Shown here one piece after another: positions 1 to 8,124 of a stretch of DNA of 64,000 nt (positions are counted from its first letter, which is position 1; every line of letters starts with the position of its first letter). The notes under the pieces are model-generated. The model ran no database searches and had not been told where the DNA came from. It was given only the letters and a program-made list of their open reading frames with translations. This stretch comes from Sphingobium cupriresistens (lineage in GTDB: Bacteria; Pseudomonadota; Alphaproteobacteria; Sphingomonadales; Sphingomonadaceae): assembly GCF_004152865.1 (NCBI RefSeq), contig NZ_SEOO01000008.1, forward strand, positions 1-64,000, in the 5' to 3' direction. Made by a program: the position numbers and the translations under genes.

Positions 1-96
1 CTGGAAACAATCGGCGCGGTGAGCCATAACCCCATTGTCAGCCTGCCAGCTCTGGCTGCCTGACCCGAACCCGATCCCGATCCTGCCGTGGATTGA
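1..96. other. Island edge, no convincing gene
   Basis: Frame +1 reads about 20 codons to a stop at 61-63 and meets another stop at 94-96. This could be the tail of a gene lying to the left of the window, but nothing in it is recognisable. Confidence 0.25.
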
Positions 97-279
97 CGGT
101 TCCTACACCACCTCCTGGGACACGACCGAACCGGCTGGCCCGAAAGCCGCATTCGCAGCCTCATAGCTTCGAACAAAATTCGCTACCTGCGCATCGGCAA
201 GAACATCCTGATCCCGGCTGATGCTCTTGAGGAGTATGTCCGCGTAAATACGGTCATGCCCGAAGGCACAGCCGAATGA
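97..279 (+). pseudogene. Excisionase-like helix-turn-helix remnant
   Basis: Frame +1 from 133 encodes a segment reading GWPESRIRSLI, then YLRIGKNILIPADALEEYV, and stops at 277-279. This is the second helix and beta-wing typical of MerR/excisionase-like (HTH_17) proteins. The first part is missing: an in-frame stop lies at 94-96 and no ATG, GTG or TTG follows it. An LTVP-like start of such a domain is visible in another frame near 92-103. I infer a frameshifted or truncated small DNA-binding protein, probably the recombination directionality factor of the element. Its stop overlaps the next ATG (ATGA). Confidence 0.4.
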
Positions 280-569
280 CCGAAAGCACCAAATTATCCC
301 GAAAAATCAAACGCGCCATACGGCTCAACACCGGCATGAAGTTCACAGCAGAGCAGGTTTTGCAGAGCGTTGACTTGGGCTTGCTCGACGCCGTCACTGC
401 CAAAGAAAATGAGGAGCTGAAATGTCACGCGAGACGTCACCCTATCGTGTCGGAGACCACTGGCTTGACAAGCGTAGAGATGGACGCAGTCCGGACATCT
501 GGCAAATCGCGGAATACGACCCTAAAACTCGATCGACACGCTATATCAGTACTAAGCAGCGGGATTTAG
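276..569 (+). CDS. Small hypothetical protein of the integrated element
   Basis: A 97-residue ORF whose ATG overlaps the preceding stop (ATGA). The first 48 residues are charged and look protein-like. The remainder runs 148 bp into the integrase gene in another frame, which is unusually long for a natural overlap. Either the reading frame was shortened originally and a later indel extended it, or the ORF is only partly real. No family was recognised. Confidence 0.35.
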   Translation: MTESTKLSRKIKRAIRLNTGMKFTAEQVLQSVDLGLLDAVTAKENEELKCHARRHPIVSETTGLTSVEMDAVRTSGKSRNTTLKLDRHAISVLSSGI

Positions 570-1648
570 AGACCGCGAAATCGACGATCCATGCGTATGT
601 GGAAAAGCTACGCTCTAAGAAATCGCAGTCTATGGAGGACGCTAAAATTGTCCCGCAGCTCATTTTATATAATGAGGAACATGGGAAGCTCGTCGAAAAT
701 CCTGGGAACATTGACCGATCGCTGCGGCTCTTCATCGGCTTTCTGATGCAGGATGACATTGGGGTGAATGCCACTGTCAGCGACATCAAGCCGGTCGTAA
801 TAAATCGCTTCATCACATGGCGAATGCGCCCTCATGGCTACAAGCTGGCATGGGGCGGGCGCGATCACGAGTTTATCTCAGATGGCGTCAAGGGAGCGTC
901 AGTTCAGCGAAATATCAACGATATCCGCGCTGCCATCATTCATGCGGCCAACAATGGGCGCATTCCATATGTTCCGCGCATACCAAGCGTTCCGAAGAAG
1001 TTTGAGTCTCCGCCGTCTGACCTGACTTACACTATAGATCAGATGGGCGCGATACTGGCCTATGCCACCGACAATCCACCCATGTATCGATGGCTGGCCC
1101 TGATGATGGCGACGGCAATGAGACCTGACGCAGCCTTGGCCTTCGATCCTAGTCTGCAATGGCAGGAGAAGATCGGACTGCTCGATCTGCATCCCAGGGA
1201 TTGGCCGAGAACCGACAAGCAAAACCCTGTGGTTCAAGCGATCGCGCCTTTTGTCCCTATCCTGAGGCAATGGAGGGCAGCACCTCACCCGATTGTCCAA
1301 TCCCGGAAAAAGGCGTGGGGAAATCTGCGGAAAGCCCTCTGCTTACCGTCGAAAGCGATTCCCAAGACGATCCGACATTCTATCGCAACGCAGCTTCGCA
1401 GGCGCGGAGTGGCAATGCAGCTGATCAGCGAGCAGCTTGGCCATTCAAGCCTAAACCGCACCACAGCGATCTACGCTCGATACGATCCAGAGTTCTTGGG
1501 AGACTTACCCGCAACGCTGACTACCATATTTCAGGAGATCCTTGCCGCAGCAAATCAGTGGTCTGCGGACCATTTGCTGACCACCGGCCCCACAGGGCAG
1601 CGGATCATTCAGCGAAAAATGGAGATGGAATATGTTACAACTACTTGA
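422..1648 (+). CDS. Tyrosine recombinase (integrase)
   Basis: A 408-residue phage/island-type integrase that catalyses site-specific recombination at a tRNA gene. The N-terminal 60 residues resemble the arm-binding domain, followed by a SAM-like core-binding region (about 80-190) and the catalytic domain (about 200-365). Visible catalytic residues are R234 in MATAMRPDAAL, R318-H319 in KTIRHSIAT, H341 in LGHSS, and the nucleophile Y351 in AIYARYDP. The first position of the HxxR box is Lys (K315) rather than His. The ATG at 422 has a GAGGAG ribosome site 6 bp upstream. The gene ends 19 bp before the 3' end of tRNA-Val(CAC), the usual position of an integrase next to its own attachment site, so the element extends leftward out of the window. 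Confidence 0.9.
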   Translation: MSRETSPYRVGDHWLDKRRDGRSPDIWQIAEYDPKTRSTRYISTKQRDLETAKSTIHAYVEKLRSKKSQSMEDAKIVPQLILYNEEHGKLVENPGNIDRSLRLFIGFLMQDDIGVNATVSDIKPVVINRFITWRMRPHGYKLAWGGRDHEFISDGVKGASVQRNINDIRAAIIHAANNGRIPYVPRIPSVPKKFESPPSDLTYTIDQMGAILAYATDNPPMYRWLALMMATAMRPDAALAFDPSLQWQEKIGLLDLHPRDWPRTDKQNPVVQAIAPFVPILRQWRAAPHPIVQSRKKAWGNLRKALCLPSKAIPKTIRHSIATQLRRRGVAMQLISEQLGHSSLNRTTAIYARYDPEFLGDLPATLTTIFQEILAAANQWSADHLLTTGPTGQRIIQRKMEMEYVTTT

Positions 1649-1667
1649 AGTACCACCGGAAATCCGA

Positions 1668-1700
1668 TGGTGGGCGCGGCAGGGATTGAACCTGCGACCC
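1668..1700. other. Probable attachment site (att) in the tRNA 3' end
   Basis: Integrases placed immediately beside a tRNA 3' end normally recombine within the T-arm/acceptor half of that tRNA. The tRNA is intact here, so this would be the chromosome-element junction that keeps the functional gene. The matching direct repeat should lie beyond the left edge of the window and cannot be seen. Confidence 0.45.
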
Positions 1701-1742
1701 CACCCGTGTGAAGGGTGTGCTCTACCACTGAGCTACGCGCCC
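1668..1742 (-). tRNA. tRNA-Val(CAC)
   Basis: A full cloverleaf on the minus strand. The acceptor stem is GGGCGCG/CGCGCCC. The anticodon stem is CACCC/GGGTG around loop TTCACAC, giving anticodon CAC. The T-arm is GCAGG-TTCAATC-CCTGC and CCA is encoded. Its 3' end faces the integrase at 422-1648 and is the probable attachment site of the element. Confidence 0.95.
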
Positions 1743-1876
1743 CTGTAAGGAGGAGGCGGCCTTTGGCATCGGCCGCGCGCCCTGTCAATATCCTGGGATC
1801 GATTTGACGCAAAAGCGTTTTCGCGCGGCCGCATCGCCCTCTATAAGGGGCTGTGGAAATTACGGAGCCAGCCTTG

Positions 1877-2005
1877 ATGTCAAAGTCTCTTGCCCTGCTG
1901 ATCGCAAGCCTGCTGCTCACGGCGCTGGCCGCCTGCAATACGGTGCAGGGCGTGGGTCGGGACATCGAATCGGTCGGACGCGCCGGCAAAGACGCGATGC
2001 ACTGA
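1877..2005 (+). CDS. Entericidin-like small lipoprotein
   Basis: A 42-residue protein with a signal peptide of about 18 residues ending in a lipobox (LAAC, acylated Cys at 20), then NTVQGVGRDIESVGRAGKDA. This is the usual pattern of the entericidin EcnA/EcnB family, small membrane lipoproteins common in proteobacteria. No partner antidote gene is adjacent. It sits alone between tRNA-Val and a small convergent gene. The family is often envelope-stress responsive, but no matching promoter was recognised. Confidence 0.8.
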   Translation: MSKSLALLIASLLLTALAACNTVQGVGRDIESVGRAGKDAMH

Positions 2006-2009
2006 CGAA

Positions 2010-2198
2010 TTATTGGAGGATGCGGCTCATCGCCGTCATATTCTTGCGCAGGCGCACGCCGTCGCAATCCGGCTCGCCACATTCGCACACTTCGATGGTA
2101 TAACGCACGCCACACATGACCAATATGTCATGGTCGAAGGAATAGTTGGAGATGCCCGCTCGCTCGACCTTTTCCTGCGCCCTGGCCTTGAGAGTCAT
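2010..2198 (-). CDS. Small Cys-rich hypothetical protein
   Basis: A 62-residue protein. The ATG at 2198 is chosen because a strong GGAGGA ribosome site lies just upstream; a longer reading to 2258 lacks one. It carries three cysteines in a short acidic stretch (VCECGEPDCDGV) that could bind metal or form a disulfide. The family was not recognised. It is convergent with the entericidin gene and divergent from hslV. Confidence 0.6.
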   Translation of the reverse strand: MTLKARAQEKVERAGISNYSFDHDILVMCGVRYTIEVCECGEPDCDGVRLRKNMTAMSRILQ

Positions 2199-2337
2199 GC
2201 GTGTCCTCCCCCTAATCTGTGGGACGTGGATAATTGATGTTGCGATGCACAATGTCAATTGATGGACATTTGTTCCTGAACAATTTGTAAGAATATTGTC
2301 GCTGAAATGACACGCTTCGCCCCATCGCCACCCCTGA

Positions 2338-2366
2338 CTTGCACGCGACGGCGCAGCGTCCCATAT
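2338..2366 (+). promoter_or_regulatory. Candidate heat-shock (RpoH) promoter for hslV
   Basis: CTTG at 2338-2341, an 18-bp spacer and CCCATAT at 2360-2366 match the alphaproteobacterial sigma-32 consensus CTTG-N17/18-CYTATNT with one mismatch. The implied transcription start, about 2373, almost coincides with the ATG at 2375. The site was found by eye. Confidence 0.45.
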
Positions 2367-2374
2367 GCCGCGTC

Positions 2375-2941
2375 ATGAACGACCAACGCAGCTCGTCCAT
2401 GCCCGTCTGGCATGGCACCACCATCATGTCAGCCCGCAAGAATGGAAAGGTCGTCGTCGCCGGCGATGGCCAGGTGTCCATGGGCCAGACCGTAATGAAG
2501 CCCAATGCCCGCAAGGTCCGCCGGCTGCACGACGGCAGCGTGATCGGCGGCTTCGCCGGTGCCACCGCCGACGCCTTCACCCTGTTCGAACGGCTGGAGG
2601 CCAAGCTGGAACGCCATAACGGCCAGTTGATGCGCTCGGCGGTGGAACTGGCCAAGGACTGGCGCACCGACAAATATCTGCGCAACCTGGAAGCGATGAT
2701 GATCGTCGCGGACAAGGATGTCACGCTGATCCTGACCGGCAATGGCGACGTGCTGGAGCCGCTGAACGGCGTAGCCGCGATCGGTTCGGGCGGTAATTTC
2801 GCCCTCGCCGCCGCGCGCGCGCTGATGGAATATGAGGAAGACGCCGAAACTCTCGCCCGCAAGGCGATGGCCGTCGCGGCCGACATCTGCGTCTACACCA
2901 ACGACCAGTTGACCATCGAAACGCTGGACAGCGCCGCCTAA
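2375..2941 (+). CDS. hslV: HslV, proteolytic subunit of the HslVU protease
   Basis: A threonine protease (188 residues) that forms the double-hexamer chamber of the ATP-dependent HslVU (ClpQY) protease in the cytoplasm. The catalytic Thr follows the processed leader in WHGTTIM (Thr15 from this start). Typical HslV blocks such as [14 protein letters not shown] and [11 protein letters not shown] are present. ATG 2375 gives a leader of normal size; ATG 2399 is an alternative. It is followed by hslU, separated by a stem-loop. A heat-shock-like promoter lies directly upstream. Confidence 0.95.
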   Translation: MNDQRSSSMPVWHGTTIMSARKNGKVVVAGDGQVSMGQTVMKPNARKVRRLHDGSVIGGFAGATADAFTLFERLEAKLERHNGQLMRSAVELAKDWRTDKYLRNLEAMMIVADKDVTLILTGNGDVLEPLNGVAAIGSGGNFALAAARALMEYEEDAETLARKAMAVAADICVYTNDQLTIETLDSAA

Positions 2942-2951
2942 ACTAAAAAAG

Positions 2952-2973
2952 CCCCTCCCTTGAAAGGGAGGGG
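2952..2973 (+). terminator. Stem-loop between hslV and hslU
   Basis: A stem of about 9 bp (CCCCTCCCT/AGGGAGGGG) with a very small loop, followed by a short T-rich stretch at 2979-2983 directly before the hslU ATG. It could attenuate transcription, protect the hslV 3' end or modulate the hslU ribosome site, which abuts the stem. Confidence 0.45.
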
Positions 2974-2984
2974 GGAGTCTTTTA

Positions 2985-4286
2985 ATGAACGACAACCTGA
3001 CCCCCAAAGCCATCGTCGCCGCGCTCGACGCACATATTATCGGCCAGCAGGACGCCAAGCGCGCCGTTGCGGTCGCGCTGCGCAACCGCTGGCGCCGCCA
3101 GCACCTGTCCGCCGATTTGCGCGACGAGGTGACGCCCAAGAATATCCTCATGATCGGGCCGACGGGCTGCGGCAAGACCGAGATCAGCCGCCGCCTCGCC
3201 AAGCTGGCCGACGCCCCCTTCGTCAAGGTCGAGGCGACTAAATTCACCGAGGTCGGCTATGTCGGCCGCGACGTCGAACAGATCGTCCGCGATCTGGTCG
3301 AGGAAGCTGTGCGGCTGGAGAAGGACCGCCGCCGCGAAGCCGTGCGCGAAGCCGCCTCGGAAGCCGCCATGGCGCGGCTGCTCGATGCGCTTACCGGCAA
3401 GGAAGCGAGCGAAGCCACACGCCTCTCCTTCCGCCAGAAGATCGAAGCCGACCAGATGAACGAGGTCGAAGTCGAGGTGGAAGTCGCCGACAGCCCCTCC
3501 ATGCCGATGGAAATCCCCGGCATGGGCGGACAGGTCGGCATGATCAACCTGTCCGACATGATGTCCAAGGCGTTCGGCCAGCAGCAGAAGAAGCGCCGCA
3601 AGATGCGCGTCGCCGAAGCCTGGGACAAGCTGGTCGAGGAAGAGCAGGACAAGCGGCTGGACCAGGACGACGTCGCGCGCACCGCGATCACCAGCGCCGA
3701 GCAGAATGGCATCGTTTTCCTCGACGAGATCGACAAGATCGCGGTCAGCGATGTGCGCGGCGGCTCCGTCAGCCGCGAAGGCGTGCAGCGCGATCTGCTG
3801 CCGCTGATCGAAGGGACGACCGTATCGACCAAATATGGCCCGCTCAAGACCGACCATATCCTCTTCATCGCGTCGGGCGCCTTCCATGTCGCCAAGCCCA
3901 GCGACCTGCTGCCCGAACTCCAGGGCCGGCTGCCGATTCGCGTCGAGTTGAAGGCGCTGACCGAGGAGGATTTCGTCGCCATCCTCTCCGATACCAAGGC
4001 CAGCCTCGTCGCCCAATATCGCGCGCTGCTGGCGACCGAGGAGGTGACGATCGACCTGACGCCCGACGGCATCCGCGCCGTCGCGAAGATCGCCGCCGAC
4101 GTGAACAGCGAGATCGAGAATATCGGCGCCCGCCGCCTACAGACGGTGATGGAAAAGCTGCTGGAGGATGTCAGCTTCGAAGCCGAAGACCGCCGTGGCG
4201 AAACGCTCGTGATCGATGCGGTCTATGTCGAGAAGCAATTGTCAGCGGTCGCTCACGACACCGACCTCAGCAAATATGTTCTGTAA
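2985..4286 (+). CDS. hslU: HslU, ATPase subunit of the HslVU protease
   Basis: An AAA+ unfoldase of 433 residues that feeds substrates into HslV. Walker A is GPTGCGKT at 58-65 and Walker B is VFLDEID around 243-249 (D247, E248). The region between them is the charged I-domain insertion that selects substrates. The C-terminus ends in LSKYVL, the tail type that docks into HslV. The arginine-finger region (GRLPIRVEL) is present. It is the second gene of the hslVU operon. Confidence 0.96.
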   Translation: MNDNLTPKAIVAALDAHIIGQQDAKRAVAVALRNRWRRQHLSADLRDEVTPKNILMIGPTGCGKTEISRRLAKLADAPFVKVEATKFTEVGYVGRDVEQIVRDLVEEAVRLEKDRRREAVREAASEAAMARLLDALTGKEASEATRLSFRQKIEADQMNEVEVEVEVADSPSMPMEIPGMGGQVGMINLSDMMSKAFGQQQKKRRKMRVAEAWDKLVEEEQDKRLDQDDVARTAITSAEQNGIVFLDEIDKIAVSDVRGGSVSREGVQRDLLPLIEGTTVSTKYGPLKTDHILFIASGAFHVAKPSDLLPELQGRLPIRVELKALTEEDFVAILSDTKASLVAQYRALLATEEVTIDLTPDGIRAVAKIAADVNSEIENIGARRLQTVMEKLLEDVSFEAEDRRGETLVIDAVYVEKQLSAVAHDTDLSKYVL

Positions 4287-4293
4287 TTAGGCG

Positions 4294-4330
4294 AAAACGG
4301 GATGAGAGGGGAAACCATCCTCTCATCCCG
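4294..4330. terminator. Bidirectional terminator between hslU and proS
   Basis: Twelve-bp arms CGGGATGAGAGG (4298-4309) and CCTCTCATCCCG (4319-4330) with a 9-nt loop. Read leftward, the stem is followed by TTTT, so it fits best as the proS terminator. It also lies 12 bp after the hslU stop. Confidence 0.7.
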
Positions 4331-4349
4331 CTCCGATTTACCAAATCTC

Positions 4350-4369
4350 CGTTCGCTCGAAACGAACGA
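4350..4369. repeat. Short palindromic repeat, partial copy
   Basis: CGTTCGCTCGAAACGAACG, an imperfect palindrome resembling the arms of the repeats at 9547-9622, 52388-52441 and 60886-60920. It is intergenic, downstream of proS. Confidence 0.45.
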
Positions 4370-4392
4370 CCTACTGATTAAAAGTCAGTTGC

Positions 4393-5919
4393 TCAGTAAC
4401 TGCGCCCAACCAGCACGCGCTCCACGGCCTGCCCGCCGGTGAAGATACACGCGCCGTCCGCCGCGTCCGCATCCAGTGGCACGTTGCGCAGCGTCAGCTT
4501 CTCGCCCTTGAGCCACTGCACCACCTTTTCCAGCGCCTCGCCGGTCGGCCTGGCCCACTGGACCAGCGCCCAGCCGGGCCTGGCGCTGGCGTTAAAATAG
4601 GCTTTCAGCGCGTCTAGCGTGCCGATCGAGCGATCGATGCTGCCGTCCAGCCGGCCTTTGGCGTCGGCGAAGAGGGACGCCTGAATATCCTCCAGCATGG
4701 CGGTTGCGCCCGCCACGAAATCGCCCTTGGCGACGATCTGGCTGTCGAGCTTGCCATCCTCGCGATAGAGGCGATCGCGGCGGATCACCGACACATTCCC
4801 GCCGGCGACGTCACGCCCGCCGACCTCGATCACGATCGGCGCGCCCTTCTTCACCCAGCCCCAGCGCTTGGTCGCGGCCTTGGCGGGCCGCTTGTCGAGC
4901 AGCGCGCGCACCGGCTCGCGGAAGGCGTCCAGCTCATTGAGGGACGCCACCAGTTCGCCGCAATAATCCAAAATCGCGGCGTCCTCGTCATTGTCGCGCA
5001 GCATCGGCACCACGACGACCTGATAGGGCGCGACGCGCGGCGGCACGCGCAGGCCATCATCGTCGCCATGGACCATGATGAGGCCGCCGATCATGCGGGT
5101 GGACATGCCCCAGCTGGTCGTCTGCGCCAGCTCTTGGCTACCTTCGGCATTCTGGAACTTGATATTCTGCGCCTGGCTGAAAGTCGTGCCCAGGAAATGC
5201 GACGTGCCCGCCTGCAACGCTTTGCCGTCCTGCATCATCGCCTCGATCGAATAGGTCGCGACGGCGCCGGGGAAGCGCTCATTCTCCGGCTTCTCGCCCG
5301 CGACCACCGGCAGGCCGACGCACTCCTCGGCGAAGCTGCGATAGACTTCCAGCATCTTCATCGTCTCTTCCATCGCCTCATCGACGGTGGCGTGCGCGGT
5401 ATGACCCTCCTGCCAGAGGAACTCGCTGGTGCGGAGGAACATGCGGGTGCGCATTTCCCAGCGCACGACATTGGCCCACTGGTTGATGAGAACCGGCAGG
5501 TCGCGCCAGCTCTGCACCCAGCGGCTGAACGCCGCGCCGATCACGGTTTCGGACGTCGGCCGCACGACCAGCGGCTCCTCCAGCTTGGCTTCGGGGTCCG
5601 GCACCAGCTTGCCATCCTTCTGAATCAGCCGGTGATGGGTGACGACCGCCATTTCCTTGGCGAAGCCGTCGACATGCTCGGCCTCCTTCTCGAAATAGGA
5701 AAGCGGAATGAACAGCGGGAAATAGCAATTTTCATGCCCCGTCGCCTTGATCCGGGCGTCGAGCAACGCCTGGATACGCTCCCATATGCCATAGCCCCAG
5801 GGACGGATGACCATGCAGCCGCGCACGCCGCTTTCCTCGGCCAGGTCGGCCTCCGAAATGACGGCCTGATACCAGGCGGAAAAATCCTGTTCGCGGGTGA
5901 CGGAAAGGGCGTGTTTCAC
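4393..5919 (-). CDS. proS: Prolyl-tRNA synthetase, archaeal/eukaryote-like type
   Basis: A class II aminoacyl-tRNA synthetase of 508 residues that charges tRNA-Pro. Motif 2 (WEMRTRMFLRTSEFLWQEGHT), QAGTSHFLG and the GDDDGLRVPPRVAP segment are of the archaeal/eukaryote-like ProRS family. The large bacterial INS editing domain between motifs 2 and 3 is absent. The anticodon-binding domain follows (about 285-400), and the chain ends in an extended C-terminal domain finishing in Tyr, as in that family. Most bacteria carry a different ProRS class, so this form is of evolutionary interest. It stands alone between two terminator-like regions. Confidence 0.92.
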   Translation of the reverse strand: MKHALSVTREQDFSAWYQAVISEADLAEESGVRGCMVIRPWGYGIWERIQALLDARIKATGHENCYFPLFIPLSYFEKEAEHVDGFAKEMAVVTHHRLIQKDGKLVPDPEAKLEEPLVVRPTSETVIGAAFSRWVQSWRDLPVLINQWANVVRWEMRTRMFLRTSEFLWQEGHTAHATVDEAMEETMKMLEVYRSFAEECVGLPVVAGEKPENERFPGAVATYSIEAMMQDGKALQAGTSHFLGTTFSQAQNIKFQNAEGSQELAQTTSWGMSTRMIGGLIMVHGDDDGLRVPPRVAPYQVVVVPMLRDNDEDAAILDYCGELVASLNELDAFREPVRALLDKRPAKAATKRWGWVKKGAPIVIEVGGRDVAGGNVSVIRRDRLYREDGKLDSQIVAKGDFVAGATAMLEDIQASLFADAKGRLDGSIDRSIGTLDALKAYFNASARPGWALVQWARPTGEALEKVVQWLKGEKLTLRNVPLDADAADGACIFTGGQAVERVLVGRSY

Positions 5920-6020
5920 GGGATCGAAAACCTGACGTAAAAAGGGAATGGCGCGCCATAAGCCAGAGGCGGCGTCCCTGTCGACCCCCGACGACAGGGC
6001 GCGTGCCGATCGGCGGCGCG

Positions 6021-6365
6021 TCAGGCGGTCGCCGCGCCCATCTCTTCCAGCCAGGCCTTCGCCTGCCTGGGTTCGCCGACCGCATCGGCCGCGGCGGGAC
6101 CGCGCGCCGCCATGAAGCGCTGATGCAGCGCAAAGGGCTCCAGCCCCAGCGTATCGCGCATCCCGTCAATCTCGTCCGCCAGTTCCCCCAGCGCCGCTAT
6201 GACGGGCGCGACGCGCGTGCGCGCGACCTTGTCCTTCTGATGGTCGAACAGGCCCCATTGCCCGCTCGCCGCCACCCGCAGGGCCGCGATCAACGCATCG
6301 CGATACTCAGCCTCCACCTCTTCTCGGCGGACGTCCAACCGTTCCAGCCTGTCCGCCTTCGCCAT
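6021..6365 (-). CDS. Conserved-looking hypothetical protein
   Basis: A 114-residue, mostly helical, charged soluble protein beginning MAKADRLERLDVRREEVEAE, with no signal peptide or membrane segment. The family was not recognised with confidence. It follows phaR by 4 bp and probably shares its transcript. Its stop is about 100 bp before proS, which is read in the same direction. Confidence 0.65.
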   Translation of the reverse strand: MAKADRLERLDVRREEVEAEYRDALIAALRVAASGQWGLFDHQKDKVARTRVAPVIAALGELADEIDGMRDTLGLEPFALHQRFMAARGPAAADAVGEPRQAKAWLEEMGAATA

Positions 6366-6369
6366 CGCT

Positions 6370-6990
6370 TCAGGTCAGCTTGTCGATCTTGGCGTTGAGC
6401 GCGGCGAGCTGGGCCTTCAGATCGTTGATCTCGTCGTCCTTGCTGCCATCGGTCGCCGCCGGGGTGACGACGGGGGGTGGCGTCATGCCTGGCATCCCAG
6501 GGATACCCGGGATCCCCGGGATACCCGGCATCCCCGGCACGCCATTGCCGAAGGCGCTGGCCGCCGCTTCGAACATTTGCATGTTGCGCTTGGCGATATC
6601 GGCCAAAGGACCGCCGCCGAAGGCGCCCTTCATAGCTTCCTGAAACTGCTGCTGGTTTTTGCGGAATGCGTCCATCGACGCCTCCAGATATTGCGGCACC
6701 ATCGATTGCATCGAATCGCCATACATGGCGATCAACTGGCGCAGGAAGTTGACCGGCAGCATATTCTTGCCGCGCTGCTCCTCCTCCATGATGATCTGGG
6801 TCAGGACATTATGGGTTATGTCCTCGCCGGTCTTGGCGTCGACCACGGTGAATTCGCGTCCTTCGCGCGTCATCTGCGACAAAAGGTCCAGCGTGATATA
6901 GCTTGAAGTTTCGGTATTATAGAGCCGCCGATTGGCGTACTTCTTGATAACGACCGGCTCCGATTCATTAGCGGTCTTAGATTTGGCCAT
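6370..6990 (-). CDS. phaR: PhaR, polyhydroxyalkanoate synthesis repressor
   Basis: A 206-residue DNA-binding regulator of PHA storage genes. The N-terminal PHB/PHA accumulation domain (about 14-75; IKKYANRRLYNTETSSYITL) binds DNA and granules, followed by the second conserved domain around LPVNFLRQLIAMYGDSMQ (about 90-125). The C-terminus ends in a short coiled coil (DEINDLKAQLAALNAKID), likely for oligomerisation. Between them lies a Gly-X-Pro tract (GMPGIPGIPGIPGMPGM). ATG 6990 has a strong GAGAGGA site; the longer reading to 7080 would overlap phaC more deeply. Its start codon overlaps that of the divergent phaC. Confidence 0.92.
   Translation of the reverse strand: MAKSKTANESEPVVIKKYANRRLYNTETSSYITLDLLSQMTREGREFTVVDAKTGEDITHNVLTQIIMEEEQRGKNMLPVNFLRQLIAMYGDSMQSMVPQYLEASMDAFRKNQQQFQEAMKGAFGGGPLADIAKRNMQMFEAAASAFGNGVPGMPGIPGIPGIPGMPGMTPPPVVTPAATDGSKDDEINDLKAQLAALNAKIDKLT
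6481..6545. repeat. 9-bp tandem repeat encoding a Gly-X-Pro tract in phaR
   Basis: Repeats of the type GGGATACCC/GGGATCCCC encode alternating GIPG/GMPG units in PhaR. The repeat units are themselves near-palindromic, so the tract may be prone to slippage and length change. Confidence 0.7.
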
Positions 6991-8077
6991 GGATTCCTCT
7001 CCCACACCTGAACATCTCGCATTAGCACAGGGCGATGCCGCACCGCAACATGGGCCGCGGCCATTACCCCTTTTTCTCAATATTTTATGGCGCGAAACGG
7101 AGGGAAATCCTGACCTGCGCCGCCGCGCGTTTCAGGGGTTGCGTAAATATCAGGACGCCGCCCGCCCCGCCGCCCCGCCGCCCGCGCCTTGCGTCGCCAC
7201 CGCCGGCCCTGCCCGATTGCTGCAGCATGGTGCGGAAAATGGCCGTTCCCCGGTTGTTTTCATCCCTTCGCTCATCAATCCGCCGCGCGTGCTGGACCTG
7301 TCGCAAAGCCGGTCCTTGCTGCGCCACATGGTTGCAGCGGGCCATGACGCGCACCTGATCGATTGGGGCACCCCCACATCGCAGGACGCTATGCTCGGCC
7401 TCGATGGCCATGTCATCCATCGGCTGCTGCCCCTTCTCGCCACGCTGCCCCGCCCGCCGATCCTGGTCGGCTATTGCCTGGGCGGCAGCCTGGCGCTGGG
7501 CGCAGCAGCCATGGCCGCCTTTCCCGCGGTAGCGAGCATCGCTGCACCTTGGCGGTTCGATGCCTTCCCCGCCGCTGATCTGCAATTGATCGGAGGCTTG
7601 TGGAACGGCGCGCGGGCGATGAGCGAGCGGATCGGCTATGTCCCCATGGAGGTGCTCCAATCGGGTTTCTGGGCGATGGACCCGGCCCGCACCATTCGCA
7701 AATATGCCGCCTTCGCCGACATGGAAGCAGGGTCGGACGCCGAACGCGCCTTCCTGGCTGTGGAGGATTGGGCCAATGGCGGCGCACCGCTGACCTTCGC
7801 GGCGGGGCGCGATCTGTTCGATCATTTCTACGCCGGCAATGTCAGCGGCCGTGGCCAATGGCGCATCGATGGCCGCCCCGTGGACCCTGCCGCGCTCGAT
7901 TGCCCGACCCTGTCGATCGTGTCGACCAGCGACCGCATCGTGCCCGCCGCCGCCGGCCCTCGCTTGCGCGAAGAACGCAGCCTTTCGCTCGGCCATGTCG
8001 GCATGGTGGTGGGTGGCGGCGCCCGCGAAACGCTTTGGGAACCGCTGTCCCACTGGCTTTTCAGCCATGGCGGTTGA
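6989..8077 (+). CDS. phaC: Compact PHA synthase-like alpha/beta hydrolase
   Basis: A 362-residue protein with the poly(3-hydroxyalkanoate) synthase lipase-like box GYCLGG, nucleophile Cys163. The other triad residues are Asp in STSDRIVP and His in [10 protein letters not shown]. It is much shorter than class I PhaC (about 560-600 residues) and close in size to class III PhaC. The phaR and thiolase neighbours support a PHA role. ATG 6989 lies in the CCATGG that also holds the phaR start. No later in-frame ATG, GTG or TTG precedes the conserved HGPRPLPLF segment. No good ribosome site is visible. A PHA-related hydrolase or depolymerase is an alternative. Confidence 0.75.
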   Translation: MDSSPTPEHLALAQGDAAPQHGPRPLPLFLNILWRETEGNPDLRRRAFQGLRKYQDAARPAAPPPAPCVATAGPARLLQHGAENGRSPVVFIPSLINPPRVLDLSQSRSLLRHMVAAGHDAHLIDWGTPTSQDAMLGLDGHVIHRLLPLLATLPRPPILVGYCLGGSLALGAAAMAAFPAVASIAAPWRFDAFPAADLQLIGGLWNGARAMSERIGYVPMEVLQSGFWAMDPARTIRKYAAFADMEAGSDAERAFLAVEDWANGGAPLTFAAGRDLFDHFYAGNVSGRGQWRIDGRPVDPAALDCPTLSIVSTSDRIVPAAAGPRLREERSLSLGHVGMVVGGGARETLWEPLSHWLFSHGG

Positions 8078-8124
8078 TGCTATTGCGCCTGCGAAAACAA
8101 CCACCGGAATCGAGGATCAAGCCT

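Noticed and set aside
2982..4016. Long open frame opposite hslU
   Set aside because: High-GC antisense shadow: it lies wholly opposite a clear hslU and has no family features.
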